The position numbers were made by a program, and so were the translations under genes. The notes under the pieces were generated by a model. It was not told the DNA's origin. It saw only the letters and a list, made by a program, of their open reading frames with translations, and made no database searches. A DNA stretch of 64,000 bases from Steromphala cineraria. Its lineage: Eukaryota; Mollusca; Gastropoda; Trochida; Trochidae. The stretch is from assembly GCA_916613615.1 (NCBI GenBank), contig OU744723.1:67588239-67652238 (forward strand), given 5' to 3'. Position 1 is the stretch's first letter; every line of letters begins with the position of its first letter. Below are positions 53,781 to 64,000 of this stretch, one piece after another.

Positions 53781-55976
53781 TTAAAGGAATATTCCAATGA
53801 AAAATGAAAAAGAGCCTTTTAAAACAATGTTTATGGATAAATCCTTCAACTTTGGCTAATAATTTTTAGCTAAATCACCAAATCTACCATAAAAATTCAA
53901 AGTTGGGAAAAATCAAGTTTACCGGCATCGATGGGGGCGCCGTATTGCTATCTCGAACGGTAAACGAGAGCGAGAAACACCGAGAATATGACGTCAGCGA
54001 CACACCACGAAATTAGGAGACGCCGTTAGATTCAATGGTCGGCGGTGACGGCCCTTCTAACATGAGACTGTAACAACCGTCACGACTTCAGTAGAGACGT
54101 GCTGAATCCAGAATATTCTACGTCTATGATGCCCAAAGGAATTAATAAATATTTCTGACCAGCAGACTGCTTCAAAACTTCAGTACAGATTCAAAAGATC
54201 TCCCATGTGCGGACGTCACAAGGTTTGAACACTGACACTCACTGACATTTTTTAGAATTTTTATGAGCTTGAGACATCCTCATTAGGTTGAAATAAAGTG
54301 TTAAATGACTTTGCTGAAATAAGTGCATTTGTAAAAAAATTAGAAACGTAACTTAGAATATGTTTTTATCAATTTTATCACTCAAAAAAATAGACCTTCT
54401 AATGTGATCTTGTCGAAGCGAATCCTAAAAAGCGAATCCGCGATGATGGTGATCTGGTTTCGTAATCAAAAGGAAATTGTTTATATCAATCAACAAAACA
54501 CGATTGATTAATTTGAAAGATGGCATTTTCTATGTTGACATGGAATTCACGTTTTTATCATATAAATCTCGGCTTGTTTGAGGACGAAAATATTTTTCTA
54601 TTTATTAAGTTGTCGCCCGTACGAAACCAATTTTGATTACGAATCACTTAGGTGCACGGCATATGATATTGTTACGATTCTTGTTATGTTCACATACCAT
54701 GTTGATTTTTTCTAAAGGTATTTCAGCTAAACAATACGTAAAGAAATTAAAATGGAATTATGAGATACCATTAGTATACTAAAACGATCAGTAAGGAATG
54801 GTGTTTTTAATAATATTAAAGATCTATCAACTTATCAGCAAAGAATAAAAAATAATATTATACTCACAAAATTTCTTTATATCATCGAGTGTTTTTTCTC
54901 TTTTAGTTGCTTTTAGTTGATGAAGCTGAAAATTCCTTATTTGTTAAATAAAATAATTAATCTATTAACCTAATTTTTTTTATTTAACAGAAGGATGTGA
55001 TTTTAATTACAACAATGCACAAATTATCACAACGTATATCTCTTAAACTCTTCATTTGTTTTAACAAAATACTATATTTACGTAATTTATGCATGCTTTA
55101 CATTGAATATTTCCTTTTATATATTTTAAAAACAATTATTCTAACACGTTTATTGAATTATTTTTTCCCTTTTCAAACTGACGTATAGAGGCTTTTTAAA
55201 AATCCAGAGATTGAATGTGAAAGAGTACCAGATTTTGAAAAATCCTATCGTAGTAATGTTATTAATATCATTTTCGGAAAGATATAAAAATGCTATGCAA
55301 AAGTCTTAGTGATTGATAATATGTATATTACAGGTAAATCATTGACATGCACGTTTGATGTATCAAATTTCAATCAACGTTTTCTACTTTAAAAGCGTTA
55401 ATTTTAGATAAAAGAAGGAGTATTTATACAGTACGGCAACATATTTCAGGTAAACATTAAACTTGTACCATGTTTTAATCAGAAAAAAATGCAAAGAACA
55501 CATCAAGATATTATACTCTTGCTCGTTTTTAAAACATTTATTTATTTAATTATTTTCTGTGTTCTTTTAGATAATTCATATCGTTAATAATTCTAGACAA
55601 AACCGTATATTAGTCGTAGTTGCTTGTTGAATAATCTGTTCGACGACTGGGTCGTTCTGTAGGCACAACAATGTTTTACGTTAACAAAGTGCGCAGCGCA
55701 CACATTCAGCAATACTAGTCAAATCATGGAAACTCCACTGCACAAAGATGTACGGAGTTTATAATGTAAGCTCCTTGCATCGATTTCTTGTGGTGTGTCG
55801 ATGACGTCACATTTTCAAATAAAATGGCGACCACCGTCATCGCTCAAAGACGAAGGTTTAAAATTCTGTAAATACTTATCTCGTTGACAGAAAAATTTAA
55901 TAATTTGTGAGAATGTCTTTTATAACTCAAACTTTTGCTAGAATTAAGTTGAAATCGTACTGGAATATTCCTTTAA
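53781..55976. mobile_element. 2.2-kb TTAA-flanked non-autonomous element
   Basis: TTAA at 53781-53784 and 55973-55976. Left end TTAAAGGAATATTCCAATGA; right end in reverse complement TTAAAGGAATATTCCAGTAC. The subterminal inverted repeat extends further in patches, for example ATGACGTCAGCGACACACCA at about 53989 and TGGTGTGTCGATGACGTCAC at about 55791. The interior (about 54250-55650) is AT-rich, with a second internal inverted pair GGTTTCGTAATCAAAA / TTTTGATTACGAA near 54466-54646. No transposase frame. Target site and the AGG start after TTAA resemble the 364-bp MITE family, suggesting a related piggyBac-type source. Confidence 0.8.
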
Positions 55977-56295
55977 GTCAGGCCAAGAGATCTTCATCTT
56001 TGGCAAATCAACGGATTTTGTTGCGACACAACGCCTCTATCAACTGAGCTACTGAGGGTTGATGCAGGTACAGGTAGCGGTAATTTTTGTTGCGTCATGT
56101 CTAGATTGTTGCATTTTCCTATGAATAGGTACTAGTTTGTACCAAATGTTATATTTTAAAACGTTTAAGTCAGATATACCCAACCTTCCGCTATGCTACG
56201 CCTCGGAGACCCACGATTCAAACAGGAGGTATATTGAACGATGCACCTCGGGAAGTGTGGGTATATCTATTACATATCATTAATGATGAAATATA
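55977..56295. repeat. Fragment with a tRNA A-box-like segment
   Basis: On the minus strand TAGCTCAGTTGATAGAGGCG at about 56052-56033 is an A-box-like phrase, followed by a poor B box. The flank GTAATTTTTGTTGCGTCATG, GATTGTTGCATTTTCCT resembles the sequence beside the tRNA-like composites (TTTTGTTGTGTCAT at about 37482). It is a probable decayed fourth copy. Confidence 0.4.
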
Positions 56296-56645
56296 TTAAA
56301 GGAACAGTAGCAAGTTTTTAGGGGAAATATAAGGTGAGGTCAGGAAAATGAAAATTAATGGTTTCAATTGAAAGACAATGTATTTAACTAAATGGAGCAG
56401 TAATAGTCTAGTAATTGTAATAAAGTTTAGCTTTGCAATCCCTTTTTCATTCACAAAATGAATTAAAGGTGTTCACACAATGGAGTTTATGTGAATCTTC
56501 ACACTTTGTCCTCTGACTGTGGATGATTGGCTTGTGTAATGAGATTTCTGTCACTGTCAAATTTATACATTTAGCATTAACTTGCAATTATCAGCGAAAA
56601 TTTTGAAATATATAATTATTAAAAAACGTGCTACTGCCCCTTTAA
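56296..56645 (-). mobile_element. TTAA-type MITE, copy E
   Basis: Reverse-oriented copy, 350 bp, TTAA at 56296-56299 and 56642-56645. Ends TTAAAGGAACAGTAGCAAGT and ACGTGCTACTGCCCCTTTAA. It lacks the AAAATGGCCGCCAA stretch present in the other copies (GTGTTCACACAATGGAG here), which accounts for the shorter length. Confidence 0.9.
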
Positions 56646-56949
56646 AGGAAAGTATATCCAAAACCTTTGAAAAACAATTTACATTTTACATGTTGTGATA
56701 AATATACCTCTATCATGACGTATGCAAACATGAGTGATTGATTGTCTAGATCTTCAGCAGGCAAAACTTTCAACTTGTAACCTATTTTAACATTGTTGGC
56801 AAATTATCATTTATATGGTCAGATTTTGGTTTACAAATACATTTAAGATGATCTTCGATTTTCGAATGTTATTTCCACAATAATTACACAGATATGACCC
56901 TTCCTTTAATGTTTGACTGAGAGAAAAGAGCTGCTTACATTCAAAGTCG

Positions 56950-57200
56950 ACTTGAACTAGCGAACCATTGGTGGTAAATTTAGACTGCGCTAAAATTCAG
57001 TGTAGCATTGAACAACAACCTGACTGTGTGTAGAAAACATCTCTACGATAGACGAGGTTTGCGAGTGATATGAATGCTGTGTAGAAACTCACACAGTGGC
57101 ACAGCCACGAGTAAAAATATGTAACGTTTCTGCCTCACGAGATTAGACAAACATGATATTTGTCAAGTAAACACAAATTTTCTATTTATTTTATGATTTA
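56950..57200. repeat. Copy of the 10.4-kb repeat followed by half of a hairpin cassette
   Basis: 56952-57060 matches 10450-10545 (TTGAACTAGCGAACCATTGG, AACCTGACTGTGTGTAGAAA). From about 57085, GTGGCACAGCCACGAGTAAA, ATATGTAACGTTTCTGCCTC, ACGAGATTAGACAAACATGA and TTTGTCAAG, then CTATTTATTTTATGATTTAA, match the right arm of the 29.9-kb hairpin. The left arm is absent. Confidence 0.7.
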
Positions 57201-59096
57201 ATCGTTGTATTTCTTACACAAATGAAGGGCTCGGCTTGTAAAACATTCGTAAAGTTATATGACACACTTCCTTGGGTATTACTAATGATTTCTATATATG
57301 TTGATACCTGATATACATGTACCAGCAAAATATGACATGGACATTGCATTGAGTATTGACAAAATCTGAAACTGTGCACGTTTTTAAAGTTCACATAATC
57401 AAAAACATATATCACTATTTACTTTGAATATATATAAAAGTCTGATTACAATATTGTATAGTGCGTCAAAGGTATTGACAACATCTGCATGTTTTTAAAC
57501 TATTAAATCTATCATTATTGTTGACTATAGATTTGTGTTCTTTTTAACAACATCTATATGTCAATAGTCTATTGTACTTTAGCAACAGATGATCTAGATT
57601 AGTAAATAGACCAGTATCCTGTGTTAAAACGTTAGCCTATCTCTCAGTTCAAATTTCATTTTCCAGTCTAGACCTACATTGATTATTTAATACATTTTGC
57701 ATAATGAAAATTTAGAAAAATTAGACATTTGCTCCTTTAACCAAAAGCTATCCTGCAGTTGACTTGAATTGAATTTCTTGTACAAAACGATTAAACGCTT
57801 AATATATGATGAAATAAATGACAGTTCTTCTTTAGACTAGATTAAGAACTATATCCCAAATTTACCTGACAATGTTCATATGTCTTACTTAAAAAATATT
57901 TATCAACGTCAAAACTCAGAATCTTAATCATGTTTTTAAGAGATGCACCCCCTCTGCGCTCAATGATATTATCATTAAATTAACTTACATTGTATATTTC
58001 AATGTTCTTTCAAATATAATTTTGTCTTCCTTTGCATATTTATTTTGTACGTGGGCCTTTTTAGGTCTTTTATTGAAATAAAGAGACACAGAGTATGTTG
58101 ATAGGATCACATATGTCAAATTTTGAAATCGATGTTATAACATCGGTAACCATTAACTGTTACTGAAAATAACAAGTGAAAGGTCAATCAGTATATTAGA
58201 GCGAAAATACGGCCATTCAAAGTCGCGATTTTGATCGAAAACCGGACAATGTGGCTCGAGTGGCGCGCTCAAATTCGCCAAACGTAATTTTGAAACCTTG
58301 TCATAAGCTAACAGGAAGATATATTCGATTCGATAGTGTTCATTAGGTATTGTAACTAATAGGTAGATTTATTGAATTCATAATTTCGAATATTAAACGT
58401 ATTTGAGATGTTTTCTTGATTTTGCCATAAAATCAAGCATTTTAGAGATATTATGCATAAATGGATGTATTTGCAAGTCCAGTGATGAGATATGAACTTC
58501 AATCAGCAAATTAGATATTTTGAAGATTATCAAAACCAAATACAATTTTACTCTGTGTCACTTTAAACGCTTAATTGAGTTTTATTTCTTACAAAAGTAA
58601 ATTTGTCAAGTCCAGCTGAAAGAAGACACAGAAAATTCTATCTATCCTTTATGCAGTAAAGGAGCAAGATTTAGACTAAAGTAAATTACAACAGTTTATC
58701 TAAGCAAGTCATTAGAGACTAGGTATCAGATTTAATCTCCCAGAAAAAAAAAGTGGATTTCATGATCTGGTTGGTTTTTATCCGTGAGTGTTGCACTATA
58801 AGCACCTTTAATACAGTCTAGATAACCATTTAGCTTGTTCAGTCTTCACAAATACAGTAAAGACTTATTCATAAATTTGTATGACGACAACAATACTAGA
58901 AGGTTACATTATTCGATTAATCAACAAATAATTGAAAATTATCAACGAAATGTGTAACGAAAATACAACTTGATAAAGCATACACCATTTTATTAAAACC
59001 ATTAATCATTTCAACCCCAAAGACCATTCCAGGATTGATTCTAATGACAGAAGTTTGTTCAAGCTCCTAACCGGTAATATAAAGGATAGTACAGGA
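57201..59096. other. Non-coding interval
   Basis: No gene recognised. ACAGTCTAGATAACCATTTA near 58814 is a weak match to the 20.8-22.4 kb array motif. Confidence 0.4.
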
Positions 59097-59345
59097 TACC
59101 AAATGCAATGCAGAGTGCAAAATAATAGGCAGGCATTGCTCACCACTGTCTAAAAGGATTTTACAGGTTACCAAATGCAATGCAGATTGCAAAATAATAG
59201 GCAGGCATTGCTCACCACTGTCTAAAAGGATTTTACAGGTTACCAAATGCAATGCAGATTGCAAAATAATAGGCAGGCATTGCTCACCACTGTCTAAAAG
59301 GATTTTACAGGTTACCAAATGCAATGCAGATTGCAGATTAATGGG
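59097..59345. repeat. 72-bp tandem repeat, 3.4 copies
   Basis: TACCAAATGCAATGCAGA starts at 59097, 59169, 59241 and 59313, exactly 72 apart. Units are nearly identical and unrelated to the 72-bp satellite at 41.7 kb. Because 72 is a multiple of 3, a minus-strand frame (59417-59067, 116 codons) runs through it with the repeated peptide LQSALHLVTCKILLDSGEQC. I think the frame is a by-product, but note it among the findings. Confidence 0.93.
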
Positions 59346-60047
59346 GCAGGCATTGTTTTGTTTCTTTTCAATCATTTCCAACATTTCCATATACTCTATA
59401 ATACCATCGACACCCAAAATATCCTTCAGCCCACGGTTCCTTAACTTTATACAATGTTTGCCGGTATCATGTAGTAGGAACTAAATAGTTGAGAGAAAGT
59501 TTGGGTGATGTTTTGTATATACTGGATTATGCGTGTGTGAGTTACCTCCCTTTGACTGTTTGTACTCATCATGTACACTATGAAGAGACACGTCCGATTG
59601 CTCACGAACTACCTGGCCAGTAGGCCAATGTTAAAGAAGTTTTATATTTCCAAGTGTTTTAGGCCAAACTTGTCGTCAATCAATCCAATTTGATATGTAG
59701 TCGTAGATGAATTGATCAATATGACAACACAAACACTACAAACTAATTTTGTGTGAACACCTTTTATCGATCTAAGGTTTTGAATTTTTTTCCGTTGCTT
59801 AACTGAAGTTATTTCTGTGTGAACACCTTTTATTGATTTGAGATATGGAAATCATTTTCCTTTGCTACACTGTTCATCATGTTATGTTTAGATTTGCTTT
59901 CTTCAATAAGAAGAAACCAATTGTTTTGTAATTGGTAACATATATCTTAGTTTTGTAATATCATCACAATTACCTTAAAAGTGCAAATGTCGGTTTTAAC
60001 CTTTTAGCTTTTACCATGTGTTCTTCAAAATGATTTCTTAGATGAAA
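59346..60047. other. Non-coding interval with MITE-like fragments
   Basis: TTTTGTGTGAACACCTTTTA at about 59749 and TTCTGTGTGAACACCTTTTA at about 59812 recall the interior of the TTAA MITE, each followed by diverged TCGATCTAAGG / TTGATTTGAGA. No gene recognised. Confidence 0.45.
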
Positions 60048-60408
60048 TTAAAGGGGCAGTAGCTTGTTTTTTAATAATTTTATATTTTAAAATTTTCACT
60101 GATAATTGTAAGTTAATGCTAAATGTTATATTTTGACAGTGTCAAAAATATCATTACACAAGCCACAATCCATAGTCAGAGGACAAAGTATGAAGATACA
60201 CATAAAATTCATTGGCGGCCATTTTTTTTGAACACCTTTAAATCATTTTGTGGAAGAAAAAGGAATCGCATGGCTAAACTTTAGATTATATATTTTAATT
60301 ATTACTGCTTCATTAAGTTTAAATACATTGTCTTTCCATTGGAACCATTAATTTTAATTATTCTGACATCACCTTATATTCCCCTAAATCGTGCTACTGC
60401 CCCTTTAA
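60048..60408 (+). mobile_element. TTAA-type MITE, copy F
   Basis: TTAA at 60048-60051 and 60405-60408; 361 bp. Left end TTAAAGGGGCAGTAGCTTGT; right end TCGTGCTACTGCCCCTTTAA. It inserted next to a fragment (60409-60480, GAGATAAACCCAGTGTGTTT) that matches 26083-26130 of the duplicated block. Confidence 0.93.
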
Positions 60409-61044
60409 GAGATAAACCCAGTGTGTTTGAAATCAGAGACATGATGCATTGATAGTGAGGGAATCTGTAACTGAAACAGAATGCCGAACCTGCAGTTGAT
60501 AAATATTTTGGGGCGTTAAGACCTGTTTTCATATTATGTCACTACTTCTTCCCACCAAATTAGGAATTCATATCGTGGGAAATTAGATAAAGTTAATATA
60601 TCATTTCAATACATTCAAAATATGCCACTGTTTAAAACATATCATGGGAAAATATGTACACATAGCAATAACACATTTTTAAATTTAGCATTTATGCACT
60701 TATAACTTTTGATGTACATGTAGTTAATGATAAACGAACTCCCCGTAACTTTCGTCTGTGATGTCATTAAAACCATTTATCATGACATCATTTTAGTGGA
60801 CGTCGCAAGTAAAGCAGTCCATGTTCTGATATTTCTAAGAGAATAAACCGGAACAAGTGTGAAGAAGGAAACTAGTGCATATGTAGCAGGAAAGAAAATC
60901 CAATATTTTCATGTCCACGCGAGATTCGAATAAAATGAAATGGAACATGTAATAAAGAAATGATCATCTTTGGAGGTGTATCAAACAACTTTTACGAAGA
61001 TCATGCAAATTATGTATAACCCTCGCTACTTCTTCGTAGACAAT
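60409..61044. other. Mostly unannotated; short piece of the duplicated block at its left end
   Basis: 60409-60480 resembles 26083-26150. The remainder shows no gene. ATGTCATTAAAACCATTTAT, CATGACATCA near 60760 is a small imperfect inverted pair. Confidence 0.5.
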
Positions 61045-61355
61045 AAAATGAAATCATATGTAAGATCAGAAAGTCGATTTATATATAACTGATTAATATA
61101 CATTAATAACTAGAAGATAAACTTTCAGTTTTGATTGTTAAAAGAGTAGAGTCATTAGTCATTTATCACGCTATGTTATAATTATGGTTTCAGAGTCATC
61201 ATAACAAATGAAATTGTAATTCCTGATAAAAGTTTTGTTGTTAGGTCCTTCTAAATGTTTACACAAATTGCACGATCGTGTGTCTCGAGAAGAATGGTTG
61301 GTCATAGTCAGAACTTGTTATGATTTGTGTCAAATTGATTGACAGGTATGATAAT
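61045..61355. repeat. Copy of the TRIM-intron block 29513-29870
   Basis: Same order of phrases as listed for 29513-29870, with small indels (for example CAGTTTTGATTGTTAAAAGA here against TTTTTGAAAAGATTAGA there) and loss of about 50 bases. No TRIM exon lies beside it in this window. Confidence 0.88.
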
Positions 61356-61866
61356 GAGTTCTACAAGTGCACATTTCAGCAGTCGACATTTCCAAATTTT
61401 AAGTCGAAAAATCTCTAACGGTAATTGATACCAAATAAAACAATTCTATCAAACGTTGTATTGTGTGGATGTATTTTAATGACATCAGATTATATAGGAT
61501 TTTCTTACTTAAAAACCCAAGGAACATATGCATTCAAAAGGAACAGTTCAACTAATAAAAGTCCTTATGTCAATCCGAGTATTAAAAGGTAAAATTGTTT
61601 GTACACATAGGTTGCATTTGCAGAAATACTAAACAAGAATTTCCAGTTTATGACATCCTTTTTCTAGAAAACCTAGGTTTACAAATGCTCTTTGTCTTAA
61701 GCTTTGTACAAGATTTTCAACCTTATTGTAAATTTGAAAGCTCAAGATACAAGATACTTATATTGAATATATTAATTTTCCTCACTACAAAAGAAATATC
61801 TGATGAAAAAAAAATTTGATTTATGAAAGACAAAACCTAAATTTTTATTTTTATTGGAAACCTACA

Positions 61867-62875
61867 TGTATGTTTTGAAAAATCAGTTTTCCAAATAAAT
61901 AAGCACTCCCTGCCCTCGCTGTCCTTCGTTTCCCTATGTGGGGTGGCAAACACCTCAGTGCTTTTACGTCTCTCAGTGTATCGAGCCTTTAGACGATCAG
62001 CAATGGGGACGAGGTTGGTGGAGTGGAACTGGCGTGTGTAATGTCGTGTGTGTGTGTGCTTGTCGGGATTGCCTCCCTTTGATTGCATTCAAGCTAGAGT
62101 CACTTTAATTTGTTTTTTTATAGAAATATTGTCATTTTCCTTGTCTTGAAATATCAGTTTCCCATAAAACAAGCACTCCCTTCCCTCGTTTATGTAATGT
62201 ATGTTTCATGTGGGATGGAACTGGTGTGTGGAAAGTCGTGGCGTGAGATTGTTTGGATTTATTCCCCTTGATTGCATTCAAGTTGAACTCTCTTTAATGT
62301 TTTTTTCCAGAAATATTGTCATTTTCCTTGTCTTGAAATATCAGTTTTCTATATTAAATAGCACTCCCTTCCCTCGTAAATGTAAATATATGTCCCATGT
62401 GGGGTGGAACTGGTGTGTGGAATGTCGTGGCGTGTGTTTGTTTGGATTTCCTCCCTTTGTTTGTATTCGAGTTGGACTCTCTTTAATTTGTTTTTTTTTA
62501 GAAATATTGTTTTCCTTGTCTCGAAATATCAGTTTCCCATAAAATAAGCACTCCCTTCCCTCGTTAAATAATGTAAATGTATGTTCCATGTGGGCCGGGG
62601 TAGAACTGGTGTGTGGAATGTCGTGGCGTGTGATTGTTTAGATTTCCTCCATTTGTTTGTATTCGAGTTGGACTCTTTAATATTTTTTTTTTATAGAAAT
62701 ATTGTTTTCCTTGTCTCGAAATATCAGTTTCCCATAAAATAAGCACTCCCTTCCCTCGTTAAATAATGTAATGTATGTTCTATGTGGAATAGAACCGGCC
62801 TGGTGTGTGTAACGGCGAGTGATTGTTTTGATAATTACCTCCCTTTGACTGTATTCAAGTTGGACTCTCAAGTCA
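61867..62875 (+). repeat. Minisatellite of about 190-bp units, 5 copies
   Basis: Units begin near 61867, 62122, 62308, 62500 and 62694 with GAAATATTG..TTTTCCTTGT, AAATATCAGTTT, then the ATAAGCACTCCCTTCCCTCG, GGTGTGTGGAATGTCGTGGC and CCTCCCTTTG blocks. Units 4 and 5 are the most alike, so expansion probably proceeded at that end. Frames of 60-113 codons on both strands are by-products. Confidence 0.88.
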
Positions 62876-63426
62876 TAATGTATATAATGTCTGCAGTCTT
62901 CTTCTACCTATTCCTATACATCATTATTAAAATTGTGTCTAACTTAAAACCAAGTTCATTGAAGTGATTGAAATGGCAATACTGTAATTATTAATAACAA
63001 AATAGAGCGAGTGAGTTATTGTTTTATGCCGCTTCGGCAAAATTTCAGGCATTAGTGGCGTGTATCAACATAGAACATCTTCTGAAATCACGTGATTGGA
63101 TAAACGTGTTCATATTTTATAATATGTAGAGCACCATAATGTAAGGTGTTGGAGAAGAATTTTTAATTCCTTGCATGTGTTTTTATAAACAAAAGTTTTG
63201 CAAGTATGTAGATCACTGTTTGTTCTCCTTACTTTAATATATATATATATAGATTTAAAACACAAAAACACTACTCCCAGGTTGTTTATAAATAAAATAG
63301 TATTATGGAATTATATAATCGTAACGCTGATTTTGGTTTGTCGCTAGCGTTCAGCTGATATATAAAGTGGTAGGCAGTTGAATTTAAGGGCGGCGTTCGG
63401 GCTGCCAACAATGACCCACATGCGCC

Positions 63427-63516
63427 AATCTAAATAAATTTAGATCAACAGGTTTTATATTTGGTCATACTGTTTGACCAAATATTAAACCTGTTGATCT
63501 AAATTTATTTAGATTG
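63427..63516. mobile_element. 90-bp palindromic insertion with 10-bp target duplication
   Basis: Arms AATCTAAATAAATTTAGATC, AACAGGTTT, ATATTTGGTCA and their complement meet at a short centre, with one mismatch in 41 pairs. Direct repeats CACATGCGCC flank it at 63417-63426 and 63517-63526. The paralogous block at 27118 has a single CACATGCGCC, the empty site. A 9-10 bp duplication would fit a Mutator-like source, but the element is too short to classify. Confidence 0.9.
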
Positions 63517-64000
63517 CACATGCGCCCGCTTAGTACTGTGAGTTACCTCCCTTTGTATGTTGTACGCTCTTCAGTGATAATACATGCACATGTCATTCCT
63601 CTGTTGTAGAATTGTTTGAAGTTCTTAGATAGCTCATCGTATCATCTATTTACAGTTTTAAATGATTAAAATGATGGAAAGGCTTCACATCAGGAAATCT
63701 CAATCTTACATTGTTCCATGACAAGGAAAATGGCATATCTTCTCATGAAAATATCAATGTTTATTTGCATAGATCAACCCGTGTAGGCTATTATGATCAA
63801 ATTACTTGGATAATGGATTTATAAAGTGTTATACTTAATCATTGTGTCAGAAAAAAAAGGATTTTGTTTAGTTGAAATAAATTGAAGATATCTCCACTAA
63901 TTTGTCAAGTATAGATATTGAACTTATCTTGACGTCTTGTAAACACTAGGTGAATGCTGCAAATAGTTATACTGTTGTTGTGCAAAAAGTTGTTATTGGG

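Larger units (their letters stand above)
61447..64000 (+). repeat. Duplicated block, copy 2 (paralogue of 25036-27606), runs off the window
   Basis: Collinear with copy 1 from ATCAAACGTTGTATTGTGTG to the last base, where GCAAAAAGTTGTTATTGGG equals copy 1 up to 27606. Differences: five minisatellite units instead of two, two large segments missing, an AT-rich ATATATATATAG insertion near 63237-63300, and a palindromic insertion at 63427. The duplication therefore continues beyond the window. Confidence 0.92.

Overview
The window looks like nuclear DNA from a marine lophotrochozoan animal, most likely a bivalve mollusc. The evidence is its AT-rich, gene-poor, intron-bearing organisation, a RING/B-box/SPRY gene of the kind expanded in bivalves, and interspersed repeats of a style I associate with bivalve genomes (the GGAGAAGAAG...GATGAGCTAAA repeat). 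The taxon is an inference; nothing in the window identifies a species. Only one host protein-coding gene is convincing.

That gene is on the minus strand between about 28.4 and 34.5 kb. It encodes a 549-residue TRIM-type protein from three coding exons (33030-32067, 31590-31543, 29334-28697) with exact GT/AG junctions and matching phases. The order is RING, B-box, coiled coil, 16-codon mini-exon, then a C-terminal domain that reads as PRY/SPRY (B30.2). Upstream there are at least three related promoter/first-exon copies, each with its own splice donor, which suggests alternative promoters.

The rest is repeats and mobile elements. 0-9 kb: a near-perfect 77-bp satellite, a 145-bp repeat and short duplications. 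9-20 kb: foldback elements, TTAA-flanked MITEs, the 3' end of a LINE, and a dead Tc1-like transposon (19047-20237). 20.8-25 kb: a degenerate dispersed repeat, a hAT-style MITE and a near-perfect palindrome with an 8-bp target duplication. 25-27.6 kb: a block duplicated at 61.4-64 kb, where a roughly 190-bp minisatellite has gone from 2 to 5 units. 29.9-31.5 kb, inside the TRIM intron: two tandem hairpin cassettes rich in TGACGTCA. 36-44 kb: telomere-like 68/72-bp satellites, tRNA-like composite repeats, a decayed LINE with ORF1, endonuclease and RT remnants, and a 1.15-kb foldback element that cleanly interrupts the 72-bp satellite with a TAA target duplication. 44.4-45.1 kb: a long GA tract. 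48-56 kb: a Penelope-like fragment, a TIR element and a 2.2-kb TTAA-flanked non-autonomous element.

The most interesting items are the recurring hairpin-plus-CRE-box cassettes (9.2, 17.5-18.3, 29.9-30.8 and 57.1 kb, with possible relatives at 16.2 and 31.2 kb), the two palindromic insertions with readable target duplications (one also has an empty site in its paralogous copy), the foldback element nested in the satellite, and the duplicated first exons of the TRIM gene. No CRISPR, rRNA, canonical tRNA gene or bacterial-type operon was found.
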